Positions 42,725-51,278 of a stretch of DNA of 64,000 nt are shown in pieces. Positions within the stretch are counted from its first letter, which is position 1. Every line of letters begins with the position of its first letter. The DNA is taken from the NCBI GenBank assembly GCA_018827375.1, contig JAHJYW010000045.1:62001-126000 (forward strand), given 5' to 3'. The position numbers and the translations under genes are program-made. Below the pieces are notes generated by a model. It did no database searches and was not told the origin of the DNA. It saw only the letters and a list, made by a program, of their open reading frames with translations. This DNA is from Alphaproteobacteria bacterium (GTDB lineage Bacteria; Pseudomonadota; Alphaproteobacteria; Caulobacterales; Hyphomonadaceae).

Positions 42725-45496
42725 CTAGAGCGCCTCGCGAGCGAGGTTGCGCAGGACGTAGTGAAGGATACCGCCATTGCGGTAATAATCGAGCTCGTTC
42801 TCGGTATCGATGCGCACCCGGCATTCGATGCTGGTCTTGGAGCCGTCCGCCGACGTGATCGTCACCGGCAGCATCATCCGTGGGGTGATGTCGCTGATAC
42901 CCGCGATGGAGACCTGCTCGTCGCCTTTCAGGCCAAGCGATTCCCAGGTCGTGTCGCCAGTGAACTCAAGCGGCAGGACACCCATGCCGATCAGGTTCGA
43001 GCGGTGAATACGCTCGAAGCTGCCGGCAATCACGGCGCGGACGCCGAGCAGGATCGTGCCTTTTGCCGCCCAGTCACGCGACGAGCCGGTGCCGTATTGC
43101 TGGCCCGCGAAGATGACCAGTGGAACGCCTTCATCTCGGTACTTCATCGCCGCATCATAGATCGGCAGTTCTTCGCCGCCTGGATAATGCTTGGTCACGC
43201 CGCCTTCGACACCCGGCACCATCTGGTTCTTGATGCGGATATTGGCGAACGTGCCGCGCATCATGACCTGGTGGTTACCCCGGCGTGCGCCGTAGGAGTT
43301 GAAGTCCAGCACTGGCACCTGATGCTCGCGCAGGTAATCACCTGCCGGGCCGTCTGACTTGATATTGCCGGCCGGGGAGATGTGGTCGGTCGTGATGGAG
43401 TCGCCAAAGAGGCCAAGCACCCGGGCATCATGCACGTCTTCAGGTGCGTCCGGCTCAAGACCCATGCCTTCAAAATAAGGCGGGTTCTGAACATAGGTGG
43501 AGCTCATCGGCCAGTCATACGTCTGGCCGCCGGACACTTTGATACCCTGCCAGTTTTCATCGCCCTTGAACACGTCCGCATAGCGGCTGCGGAACATTTC
43601 AGGTGTCACCGACGCACGCATCACTTCAGCGATCTCTTTCGAGCTCGGCCAGATGTCTTTCAGGTAGACCGGGTTGCCGTCCTGATCCATGCCGAGTGGG
43701 TCCGTGGTCAGGTTCCTGTGCATCGTGCCGGCGATCGCATAGGCGACAACCAGTGGCGGCGAGGCGAGATAGTTCGCCCGGATGTCCTGGCTGATCCGGC
43801 CTTCGAAGTTGCGGTTACCCGAAAGCACCGAACACGCGACAAGATCGTTCTCGTTGATCGACTTGGCGATCTCTGGCGGCAGAGGACCGGAGTTACCGAT
43901 ACACGTGGTGCAACCATAGCCGACGAGGTTGAAGCCCATCGCATCGAGATCGTCCTGCAGGCCTGCGCGCAGCAGGTAATCGGTGACGACTTGGGAGCCC
44001 GGCGCAAGCGACGTCTTGACCCAAGGTTTGGATTTCAGGCCCTTTGCGAGCGCATTGCGCGCAAGCAGGCCAGCAGCCAGCATGACGGAGGGGTTGGATG
44101 TGTTGGTGCAGGACGTGATCGCGGCAATCACGACCGAGCCATCGTGCAGGTGATAGTCGGAGCCTTCGACCGCATAGGTCGGAACGCCGTAATCATCCGG
44201 AATGGTCTTGTTCATTGTGGCGCCTTCGTCGGCGAAACGGGCTTCGCCCTTGCTTTCAGGCGCCTTGTCCTTGTCCACGCCGCCGCCCTTGATGCCGGGG
44301 AGGTCTTTCTTGAACTGTTTGGCGGCATCCGTCAGCAGGACGCGGTCCTGCGGACGCTTCGGACCCGCAAGCGATGGCACCACATCACCAAGGTCCAGTT
44401 CCAGCGTATCGGTGAACACGGGATCAGCCATGTCGGGACGCCAGTAGCCTTGCGCCTTGGCATAGGCTTCGACGAGCGCCACGCGGTCCGCTTCGCGGCC
44501 GGTGTCGGTGAGATAGGTGAGCGTCTCATTGTCGACCGGGAAGAAGCCGCAAGTTGCGCCATACTCCGGTGCCATGTTGGAAATCGTCGCTTCGTCTTCC
44601 AGCGTAAGGTTGGCAAGGCCGGGGCCGAAGAATTCAACGAACTTGTCGACAACGCCTTTCTTGCGCAGCATCTGGACCACGGTCAGCACGAGGTCGGTCG
44701 CTGTCGCGCCCTCGGCGAGCTTTCCGGTGAACTTGAAACCGACAACCTGCGGAATAAGCATGGAGACAGGCTGGCCGAGCATCGCCGCTTCGGCCTCGAT
44801 GCCGCCAACGCCCCAGCCTAGAACTGAGAGGCCGTTGATCATGGTCGTGTGGCTGTCGGTGCCCACGCAGGTGTCAGGATAGGCAACCGTTTCGCCGTCT
44901 TCCTCTTTCGTCCAGACCGTCTGGCCAAGATATTCAAGGTTCACCTGGTGGCAGATGCCTGTGCCCGGTGGCACAACGCGGAAGTTCTTGAAGGCCGAAG
45001 AGCCCCAGCGCAGGAACTCGTAACGCTCGCCGTTGCGCTCATATTCGCGCTCGACGTTCTTCTCGAAGGAATTGGCATGGGCGAAATTGTCGACCATGAC
45101 CGAGTGGTCGATCACGAGGTCAACAGGCACCTGCGGGTTGATGGCGTCAGCAGCGGCGCCAAGTTTCTTGGCAGCGTCGCGCATTGCGGCAAGGTCAACA
45201 ACGGCTGGAACGCCAGTGAAATCCTGCATCAGAACGCGCGCAGGGCGATAGGCAATCTCGTGGCTGGTCGAACCCTTGTTGTCGAGCCAGGCCTTGAAGG
45301 CCATGATATCATCCTTGGTGACCGTCTTGCCGTCCTCGAAGCGCAGCATGTTCTCCAGCAGCACTTTCAGGGAGGCCGGAAGGCGCGACACATCGCCGAG
45401 GCCGTTTTCAGAGGCTGCGGCGAGCGAATAATAAGTGTACGTCTTGCCAGCAGCGGTAAGCGTGCGTTTTGATTTAAAGCTGTCGATAGACGGCAT
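42725..45496 (-). CDS. acnA: Aconitate hydratase A
   Basis: 923 residues from ATG 45496, chosen because GAGG lies eight bases upstream and family proteins begin at this point; the frame is open farther upstream without support. AcnA interconverts citrate and isocitrate in the TCA cycle using a [4Fe-4S] cluster. Cluster ligands are in AITSCTNTSNPSVMLAAGL and VGYGCTTCIGNSGPLP; other hallmarks are VGTDSHTTMINGLSVLGWG and the swivel-domain LFGDSITTDHISPAGNI. The gene is divergent from the ccm cluster and ends at a strong terminator. Confidence 0.96.
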   Translation of the reverse strand: MPSIDSFKSKRTLTAAGKTYTYYSLAAASENGLGDVSRLPASLKVLLENMLRFEDGKTVTKDDIMAFKAWLDNKGSTSHEIAYRPARVLMQDFTGVPAVVDLAAMRDAAKKLGAAADAINPQVPVDLVIDHSVMVDNFAHANSFEKNVEREYERNGERYEFLRWGSSAFKNFRVVPPGTGICHQVNLEYLGQTVWTKEEDGETVAYPDTCVGTDSHTTMINGLSVLGWGVGGIEAEAAMLGQPVSMLIPQVVGFKFTGKLAEGATATDLVLTVVQMLRKKGVVDKFVEFFGPGLANLTLEDEATISNMAPEYGATCGFFPVDNETLTYLTDTGREADRVALVEAYAKAQGYWRPDMADPVFTDTLELDLGDVVPSLAGPKRPQDRVLLTDAAKQFKKDLPGIKGGGVDKDKAPESKGEARFADEGATMNKTIPDDYGVPTYAVEGSDYHLHDGSVVIAAITSCTNTSNPSVMLAAGLLARNALAKGLKSKPWVKTSLAPGSQVVTDYLLRAGLQDDLDAMGFNLVGYGCTTCIGNSGPLPPEIAKSINENDLVACSVLSGNRNFEGRISQDIRANYLASPPLVVAYAIAGTMHRNLTTDPLGMDQDGNPVYLKDIWPSSKEIAEVMRASVTPEMFRSRYADVFKGDENWQGIKVSGGQTYDWPMSSTYVQNPPYFEGMGLEPDAPEDVHDARVLGLFGDSITTDHISPAGNIKSDGPAGDYLREHQVPVLDFNSYGARRGNHQVMMRGTFANIRIKNQMVPGVEGGVTKHYPGGEELPIYDAAMKYRDEGVPLVIFAGQQYGTGSSRDWAAKGTILLGVRAVIAGSFERIHRSNLIGMGVLPLEFTGDTTWESLGLKGDEQVSIAGISDITPRMMLPVTITSADGSKTSIECRVRIDTENELDYYRNGGILHYVLRNLAREAL

Positions 45497-45623
45497 GCGG
45501 GAGACCTCGCGTCTTGATGTGTACATGTGGGTGCCGCGTCGGGCGGCGCGTTGCCTCGTGTCATATAGAGGGTAAGCACCTGATGCAATTGGGACAAAGG
45601 GTCTATTCCGAGGGGAATTACTG

Positions 45624-46184
45624 TTGCTGAGCGCCACCAATCTCGGGATTCTGCGGGGAGAGCGCGTCCTGTTCGAGGGCGTATCGCTGTCCGTTGCACC
45701 CGGCGAGGCCGTCATCCTGCGCGGCGCAAACGGGGCAGGGAAGACCACTTTGCTGCGCATTCTGGCCGGTTTGACACGTCCGGAAGCGGGCAATGTGACC
45801 CGCGAGGCCACCCATCACTGGATTGGGCATCGCGAAGGCCTGAAGCCCCACGAGACGCCGCGGACACATTTAAAACTCTGGGGCCAGGCATGGGGCGCTG
45901 AAGCAGATATTGATGCAGTGCTGAGGGAAATGGGGCTTTCCCGCCCCGCTGACGTCGCCGGGCGCTACCTCTCAGCCGGGCAGAAGCGCCGCACGGCCCT
46001 CGCACGCCTGATGCTGGACAATCGCGCCATCTGGCTGCTGGACGAGCCCTTCACGGCGCTGGACACCGAAGGGCGCGACCAGCTTCTCGCGATGGTGGCA
46101 CGGCATCGCCAGAGCGGCGGGGCCGTTATTGCGGCTGTCCACGGTGACGCGGGTTTTGCGGCAAGCCGGGAGATGGGTCTTTGA
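45624..46184 (+). CDS. ccmA: Haem exporter ATPase CcmA
   Basis: 186 residues, short as usual for CcmA. TTG start at 45624 follows GAGGGG. ABC motifs: Walker A LRGANGAGKTTLLRILAGL, signature YLSAGQKRRTALARL and Walker B IWLLDEPFTALD. With CcmB, CcmC and CcmD it forms the complex that releases haem-loaded CcmE during cytochrome c maturation. It starts the ccmABCDG run; its stop overlaps the ccmB TTG start (TTGA). Confidence 0.92.
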   Translation: MLSATNLGILRGERVLFEGVSLSVAPGEAVILRGANGAGKTTLLRILAGLTRPEAGNVTREATHHWIGHREGLKPHETPRTHLKLWGQAWGAEADIDAVLREMGLSRPADVAGRYLSAGQKRRTALARLMLDNRAIWLLDEPFTALDTEGRDQLLAMVARHRQSGGAVIAAVHGDAGFAASREMGL

Positions 46185-46846
46185 GCCCGAAGCCAATTCT
46201 GTCCGCCTTCAGGCAAGCGCTGAGTGAAGCCTGGGCGGGCGGCGCGGGCGCGCTGTTGCCGCTTGGTTTCTTCGCAGGGGCCGCAGTTCTGGTACCGCTG
46301 GGTATCGGAACCGAACCCGGCATGCTGCGCGCCGTGGGTCCGGGCATACTCTGGGTCTCACTTGCGCTATCCAGCCTCGTCACCCTTGAGCGTATCTTCC
46401 AGTCAGATGTGGAAGACGGCACGCTTGATCTCTGGTTGCAGGCAGGGGCGCCCGTCTCTGCCATCGCTGCGGCCAAGACATTCGCGCACTGGCTGACGGC
46501 CGGCCTGCCGCTGGCCCTGATGAGCCCCGTTCTGGCCCTGATGTTCCAGGCGGAAGCCAGCTTGAGCCTCCTGACGGGCGCTTTGATCTACGGCCTAGGC
46601 GGCCTCGCCTTTTTCTTCTGGGGAGGCGTTGGCGCAGCCCTCTCGGCCACGGTCAGGCGCGGAGGATTACTTATAGCCCTCATCGCCTTGCCGCTTTATG
46701 TGCCAACAGCGATTTTCGGGTCGATGGCCATGCGCGGCGCGGCGTTCGGAGACACCGCACCATTATTGCTTGCGGCCTCGACACTGTTCGCGCTGGCGGC
46801 CGCGCCATTTGCCATGGCTGCCGCGCTGCGCTTGGCGGCGGATTGA
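46181..46846 (+). CDS. ccmB: Haem exporter permease CcmB
   Basis: 221 residues with TTG start inside the end of ccmA. Six hydrophobic helices; the N-terminal AFRQALSEAWAGGAGALLPLG and LSSLVTLERIFQSDVEDGTL with LDLWLQAGAPVSAIAAAK are typical for CcmB. It is the membrane half of the CcmAB transporter. Two successive genes starting with TTG is notable and may set low expression. Confidence 0.92.
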   Translation: MSPKPILSAFRQALSEAWAGGAGALLPLGFFAGAAVLVPLGIGTEPGMLRAVGPGILWVSLALSSLVTLERIFQSDVEDGTLDLWLQAGAPVSAIAAAKTFAHWLTAGLPLALMSPVLALMFQAEASLSLLTGALIYGLGGLAFFFWGGVGAALSATVRRGGLLIALIALPLYVPTAIFGSMAMRGAAFGDTAPLLLAASTLFALAAAPFAMAAALRLAAD

Positions 46847-46860
46847 GGGGATAGTATCTG

Positions 46861-47598
46861 ATGGGCATGTTATCTGCCTTTGCAAATCCACATCGGTTTC
46901 TCGCCTTGTCGAATTGGCTGGCGCCACTCTTCTACGGGGTTGGCGCTGCGATGATCGCGTGGGGCTTGTGGCAGGGGCTTTGGGTGGTTCCGAAGGATGA
47001 TTACCAGGGCGGTGACATCATGCGTGTCATGTTCATCCATGTGCCCGCGGCCTGGCTGGCCATGGCGAGCTATTCGGGCATGGCGGCAGCAAGCTTCATC
47101 TGGTTCATCTGGCGCCACGAGCTGGCCGACATTGCCGCCAAAGCCATTGCCCCGCTGGGCGCGGTGTGGACGGCGCTCTGCCTTGCCACCGGATCGATCT
47201 GGGGCAAGCCGACCTGGGGCACATGGTGGCAGTGGGATGACGCCCGCATGATGAGCGTGTTGTTCCTGTTCTTCCTCTTCCTGGGATATATGGCCCTGCG
47301 CGCAGCGATGGACTCGCGCCAGAAGGCAGCCCGCGCCGGTGCCATCCTCGCCATGGTCGGCGCGCTCAATGTGCCGCTGATCAAGTTCTCGGTGGACATG
47401 TTCACATCGCTGCATCAGGACGCGAGCGTCATCACGGTGGACGGGCCTAAAATGGCGGCCGTCTATCTCTGGCCGCTGATGATGAGCGGCCTTGGCCATA
47501 TGCTCCTGTTCGGCGGTTTGGTGATGACCCTGATGCGGGCGGAAATCTGGACCCGGCGCGCTGCGCGCCAGCGGGCCAGATTATTGGCGGGCGCATGA
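46861..47598 (+). CDS. ccmC: Cytochrome c maturation protein CcmC
   Basis: 245 residues. Six helices with the haem-handling tryptophan-rich motif WGTWWQWDDARMMSV and the flanking conserved His residues in FIHVPAAWLAM and later (FTSLHQDAS). CcmC attaches haem to CcmE in the periplasm. The stop overlaps the ATG of the small ccmD gene (ATGATG). Confidence 0.94.
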   Translation: MGMLSAFANPHRFLALSNWLAPLFYGVGAAMIAWGLWQGLWVVPKDDYQGGDIMRVMFIHVPAAWLAMASYSGMAAASFIWFIWRHELADIAAKAIAPLGAVWTALCLATGSIWGKPTWGTWWQWDDARMMSVLFLFFLFLGYMALRAAMDSRQKAARAGAILAMVGALNVPLIKFSVDMFTSLHQDASVITVDGPKMAAVYLWPLMMSGLGHMLLFGGLVMTLMRAEIWTRRAARQRARLLAGA

Positions 47599-47762
47599 TG
47601 GAACTCCTCCCCGACCTCGACAAGAACGCAGCCTATATCTGGGCCTGCTACGGACTGGGCGCCCTTCTTGTTGGCGGCACAGTCATTGGCGTTGTGCTCA
47701 AGGCGCGGGCGGCAAAGGCTGCCCTTCGACGCATGCAGACAGGCGATGAGGACGCGGAATGA
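47595..47762 (+). CDS. ccmD: Haem exporter protein CcmD
   Basis: 55 residues (54 if ATG 47598 is used). A short periplasmic start MMELLPDLDKNAAYIWACYG leads into one membrane helix (LGALLVGGTVIGVVLKA) and a basic, charged cytoplasmic tail ending DEDAE, the normal form of CcmD, which stabilises CcmC-CcmE. The start overlaps ccmC and the stop overlaps the ATG of ccmG (ATGA), so it is translationally coupled on both sides. Confidence 0.88.
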   Translation: MMELLPDLDKNAAYIWACYGLGALLVGGTVIGVVLKARAAKAALRRMQTGDEDAE

Positions 47763-48280
47763 AACGCTGGCTTGCAGTTATCCCTGTCGCGCTGCTTGTC
47801 CTTTTTGCTGGCCTCGCCTTGTCCCAATTGCTGAGCCCGAAAAAGGGGGATTTCGAACGCGTCTCTCGCGCCGCGCCTGACCGTCAGTTCACTACGCTTG
47901 ACGGTGGCGACATCGTTTTCGCGCCGCCACCCAGTGACCAGACAATCGTCGTTAATCTATTCGCGAGTTGGTGCGCCCCATGCGAGGCCGAGCACCCACA
48001 GCTAATGACGCTATCGGAGCGCTTTCCGGGCCGTGTGTATGGTGTTCTCTACAAGGATACGCCCGAGAAGGGCGTAGAATTCCTTGAGCGCATGGGCAAT
48101 CCATTCGCCCGTGTGGCGGTTGATCCTGACGGGCAGGGTGGTCTGGATTTCGGATTGACCGGCGTACCGGAAACATTCGTGATCTCTAGCGATGGCGAGA
48201 TCCTGTTACATGTCGCAGGGCCGCTCGGGCCGGACGATGTAAAAGAGGTGAGCGGGGCGCTGAGCGCGCCCCGCAACTGA
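47759..48280 (+). CDS. ccmG: Thiol:disulfide interchange protein CcmG/DsbE
   Basis: 173 residues. An N-terminal membrane anchor (about 4-24) is followed by a thioredoxin domain with LFASWCAPCEAEHPQLM, active-site C72 and C75, and the cis-Pro segment GLTGVPETFVIS. CcmG keeps apocytochrome c cysteines reduced for haem attachment. It ends the local ccm run; ccmE, ccmF, ccmH and ccmI are not in the window and must lie elsewhere. Its end is convergent with the MarR-type gene. Confidence 0.93.
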   Translation: MKRWLAVIPVALLVLFAGLALSQLLSPKKGDFERVSRAAPDRQFTTLDGGDIVFAPPPSDQTIVVNLFASWCAPCEAEHPQLMTLSERFPGRVYGVLYKDTPEKGVEFLERMGNPFARVAVDPDGQGGLDFGLTGVPETFVISSDGEILLHVAGPLGPDDVKEVSGALSAPRN

Positions 48281-48290
48281 CCCCGAAGTC

Positions 48291-48914
48291 TTACTTCTTT
48301 TTCTTGGCAGCAGGTTTCGCCTTTGGCGCGACCTTCGATTTGATCACCGGCTTCGATTCCGAAGCCGCCTTGGCTTTCGCTTTGGCCTTCGGCTTGGCTT
48401 TCGCCTTTGGCTTGGCCTTGGCTTTCGGGACAACCACAGGCGCTGGCTCAGCGGTGGCCTTCACGGTTGGGGCAGGGGCTTCCGCATCATCAACCAGTTT
48501 GGTCAGGCCAGAGAGAAGTGCGTCCTGCTTGGTTTTCGGCATGGCGTCGAAAAGCGCTGCGTCGGCAGCGTCAACAGCTGGCTGGGCTTTCTCAAGCGCC
48601 TTCCGGCCCTTGGCCATAAGCGAGACGGACTTGGCGCGGGCATCGGTTTTCGAAGCAACGCGCTTGATCAGGCCGGCCTGCTCCATGCGGGCAACCATGT
48701 CGGCGAGCGTCGAGCGGTCAATGCCGGTTGCATTGACGAGATCGGACTGGCTGACGCCTTCGTTTCCGGAGAGCGCGGCGAGCACGGAAAACTGGCGCAG
48801 CGTGACGCCGGCAGCTTTCAGGGCCGATGCAGAATGATTGGCAGCAATTTGTTGCGCGCGGTGCAACAAATGGCTTGGGGATTTGTTGAGATTAAAACTG
48901 GTTGTCGTTGCCAT
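48291..48914 (-). CDS. MarR-family regulator with histone-H1-like C-terminal tail
   Basis: 207 residues from ATG 48914. Residues about 10-145 form a MarR winged-helix domain: LKAAGVTLRQFSVLAALSG, VSQSDLVNATGIDRSTLADM (recognition helix), and RMEQAGLIKRVASKTDARAK for the wing. From about 150 the protein changes to a Lys/Ala/Pro-rich tail of KAKAKPKAKA-type units ending PAAKKKK, like bacterial H1-type DNA-binding proteins. The tail is likely disordered and binds DNA non-specifically. A perfect 9-base dyad lies inside its own 5' coding region. The ligand and targets are unknown. Confidence 0.8.
   Translation of the reverse strand: MATTTSFNLNKSPSHLLHRAQQIAANHSASALKAAGVTLRQFSVLAALSGNEGVSQSDLVNATGIDRSTLADMVARMEQAGLIKRVASKTDARAKSVSLMAKGRKALEKAQPAVDAADAALFDAMPKTKQDALLSGLTKLVDDAEAPAPTVKATAEPAPVVVPKAKAKPKAKAKPKAKAKAKAASESKPVIKSKVAPKAKPAAKKKK
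48847..48871. promoter_or_regulatory. Perfect 9-base inverted repeat inside the 5' end of the MarR-type gene
   Basis: ATTTGTTGC (48847-48855) and GCAACAAAT (48863-48871) flank a 7-base centre. It covers codons 15-22 of the MarR-type gene. MarR proteins bind palindromes of this size, so an intragenic autoregulatory operator is possible, as is coincidence from the Gln-Gln codons. Confidence 0.35.
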
Positions 48915-49039
48915 TGGAATGTCTACTTTCAAGGTTTGGCGCGGTTTCCCGCTGGAAATGATTTGGTGGCCCGCTTTAAGCAGCTGGCCCGTGTGCGGAT
49001 CAACAGTTTTCTCCATAAGGGACATAGGTTGAAGATTTG

Positions 49040-49594
49040 ATGACGGATGACTTAGCAAATGGTTCCATAACGCCTGATTTCATTTCAGGTGTGCCCGACG
49101 GCGACGAGCGCGAAAGGCGCATATGCAACACGTGTGGTTTTATCGATTACGTGAATCCGAAAATCGTGGCCGGGTCGGTTGTGACCGACCGCGGCGGAAG
49201 AGTGCTTTTGTGCCGACGGGCAATCGAACCGCGCAAGGGGTTCTGGACCCTGCCGGCGGGGTTCATGGAAGAGAATGAAACGGTCGAGCATGCCGCACAG
49301 CGGGAGGCAAAAGAGGAAGCGTGCGCAGACATACGGATCGAGCAAATGCTCGCCGTCTACTCCGTACCGCGTATAAGCCAGGTACAGATCATGTTTCGCG
49401 CAAAGCTAGAATCTTCAATAGATTCAGGGCCTGAAAGCCTCGAGGTCGGCCTGTTTGACTGGAAAGACATTCCCTGGTCAGAGCTTGCCTTCCCGACCGT
49501 GGTGTGGGCACTGACCCACTATGCCAGCACGCGCCATCTGAACGCTTTCCCCCCATTTACCAATCCGCCGGGGACGGAAAAGATTACCCGCTAG
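49040..49594 (+). CDS. NUDIX hydrolase with N-terminal zinc ribbon
   Basis: 184 residues from ATG 49040. A short zinc-ribbon-like start (RRICNTCGFIDYVNPKIVAG) precedes a NUDIX box GFMEENETVEHAAQREAKEE with the catalytic REAKEE; the box position that is usually Gly is Cys, a variant common in COG1051-type ADP-ribose pyrophosphatases. Likely substrates are ADP-ribose or related dinucleotides. Only one of the two usual Cys pairs of the ribbon is present, so zinc binding is doubtful. Its TAG shares bases with the stop of yciB on the other strand (CTAG). Confidence 0.85.
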   Translation: MTDDLANGSITPDFISGVPDGDERERRICNTCGFIDYVNPKIVAGSVVTDRGGRVLLCRRAIEPRKGFWTLPAGFMEENETVEHAAQREAKEEACADIRIEQMLAVYSVPRISQVQIMFRAKLESSIDSGPESLEVGLFDWKDIPWSELAFPTVVWALTHYASTRHLNAFPPFTNPPGTEKITR

Positions 49595-50229
49595 GCAGGT
49601 TTGTCCTTATCCTCGGACGATATCATGTGCTTGAGCGTGTAAGGCACATTGGCCAGCGCAAACACAAAACCGATAGCCATGTTTCCGAGCCGCCAATTGG
49701 CCCAGGTTTCTTCGGAAAAGAATTGCCAGAGGACAATATTCCAGATCGCGAGGGCGACAAAATAAAGTCCCCAGCGAATGGCAAGCGTGCGCCATGCAAA
49801 GTCGGGTAGCTGGAATGCGCCATCGAAGAACATCTTCCAGACATTCCGCCCCACGGCGAGACCGCCGAATATCACACCGGCGAACAGAAGGTTTATTATG
49901 GTTGGTTTGATGAAGAGAAACGTTTTCGACTGGAGCACGATCCCGATTGTGCCGAACGTGCCGATCAGAACCGATGACAGGATCAGGAAGGGCGGAATGC
50001 GCTCCTTGCTGATCAGCTTCTGTATGATGACGCCAATCGTCATCAAAATGAGTGCGCCAGTCGCCCAATAGAGCGCCGTATCTTTCGTCAACAGCCCGTC
50101 GCCTTCAGGAAAGCGCAGCAGGATATTGTAGATCAGGACAAAGACGAGTGTCGGACCGAGCTCGGCCCAGACATTGCCAGCCTTGCGGGGCGACGCTTGG
50201 TCGGATTTTTGTTCAGACGTGTCATTCAT
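49591..50229 (-). CDS. yciB: Inner-membrane septation protein YciB/IspZ
   Basis: 212 residues. Five or so helices with the family pattern AELGPTLVFVLIYN, ATGALILMTIGVIIQ, IPPFLILSSVLIGTFGTIGI and the C-terminal WQFFSEETWANWRLGNM. YciB/IspZ affects septum formation and envelope integrity. In many alphaproteobacteria it lies just after ftsY; here a DMT transporter and a deacylase gene separate them. A charged 20-residue N-terminal extension precedes the first helix. Confidence 0.92.
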   Translation of the reverse strand: MNDTSEQKSDQASPRKAGNVWAELGPTLVFVLIYNILLRFPEGDGLLTKDTALYWATGALILMTIGVIIQKLISKERIPPFLILSSVLIGTFGTIGIVLQSKTFLFIKPTIINLLFAGVIFGGLAVGRNVWKMFFDGAFQLPDFAWRTLAIRWGLYFVALAIWNIVLWQFFSEETWANWRLGNMAIGFVFALANVPYTLKHMISSEDKDKPA

Positions 50230-50309
50230 GAGTATTCATACGCGGCAAAGCCGCTCCCGGATGTTTTCCACTCTCTGGCACAGCGCACTGCGAACGACCA
50301 TAGCAGGCG

Positions 50310-51170
50310 TCACGCCCCGGCCTGCATGAGAAGCAGGCCACAAGCAAGCACAGCGGCCGCGAGTGTTCGCCGTCTCCCGAAGCCTTCGTGAAGGAGAAAT
50401 GCCCCAAACGCCGCTGCAAACACAACTGATGTTTCGCGCAAAGCCGTAACGATGGCCGTATCTGTCAATGTGTAGGCAAAAATAGCCAGGCCATAGGAAA
50501 ATGAGCCAAGCACACCCGCAATCATGCCGCTGCGTATTTGCGGACGAACCGCTTTCATGATTGCGCCTTTGCGCTGCCAGAGGGTCACCGTCGTCACGCC
50601 GATCCAGTCGACCAGGAAAAGCCAGACGACGAAGCTCATCGTACTGGGCATCTCTCTCACGGCGCGCGCGTCAGCGACAGCATAGAGGCCGACGCCTATC
50701 GCCGTCATCACCGACCAGAACAGGGCGGCCCGGTCGAGACGACGGGCATGGACGGTGACACCCGTCGGCAGGGCAAAGACAATGATCGATGCGCTGGCGG
50801 CAACCAGACCCGCGATCTGCCAAGCTGACAGGCTTTCATGCAGGGCAATCCCGGCGATGAGCGCCGTCGCGAGCGGTCCCAGTCCCCGCATGACAGGGAA
50901 AACAAGCGACAGGTCCCCGCGATGAAGCGCCCGAATGGCGCTGAACTGGTAGAACCAGTGCACCACCATCGAGACGGCGATGAACGGCAATGTCTCGCGG
51001 GGTGGCAACGGTACGAAAAACGCAAAGGGCAGGACGCTGAGCGCCATCACGATGGACAGCACCATCCGGGCGGTCAGGATGTCACCGCCGCGTTTTACCA
51101 GAACGTTCGAAGCCGCCAGGGACACGGCTGACATCAGGCAGATCGCGACAGGGAGGAGCGTACTGGTCAT
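50310..51170 (-). CDS. EamA/DMT-family transporter
   Basis: 286 residues with ten hydrophobic helices in two EamA repeats (VIGLMSAVSLAASNVLVKRG-like start: CLMSAVSLAASNVLVKRG; second repeat SGMIAGVLGSFSYGLAIFAY). A VFPVMRGLGPLATALIAG segment closes the first repeat. Such proteins export amino acids, nucleobases or other metabolites; substrate not predictable. The gene is divergent from the D-aminoacylase-type gene with 108 bases between. Confidence 0.85.
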   Translation of the reverse strand: MTSTLLPVAICLMSAVSLAASNVLVKRGGDILTARMVLSIVMALSVLPFAFFVPLPPRETLPFIAVSMVVHWFYQFSAIRALHRGDLSLVFPVMRGLGPLATALIAGIALHESLSAWQIAGLVAASASIIVFALPTGVTVHARRLDRAALFWSVMTAIGVGLYAVADARAVREMPSTMSFVVWLFLVDWIGVTTVTLWQRKGAIMKAVRPQIRSGMIAGVLGSFSYGLAIFAYTLTDTAIVTALRETSVVFAAAFGAFLLHEGFGRRRTLAAAVLACGLLLMQAGA

Positions 51171-51278
51171 AGCGCGCGGTGTATGCGCGGGTTCGCTGAC
51201 CCGTGGAAGCCCGACGCGGCGTCAGGGTTTGACTATTCACGTGCCGTCTCCATGCTGGATCAAAACAGGGAGAAACGC

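Noticed and set aside
43382-44821. 479-codon plus-strand frame opposite acnA
   Set aside because: Aconitase on the other strand is unambiguous.
48365-48430. Short tandem repeats resembling a repeat array
   Set aside because: They encode the Lys/Ala/Pro tail of the MarR-type protein; unit size and lack of spacers rule out CRISPR.
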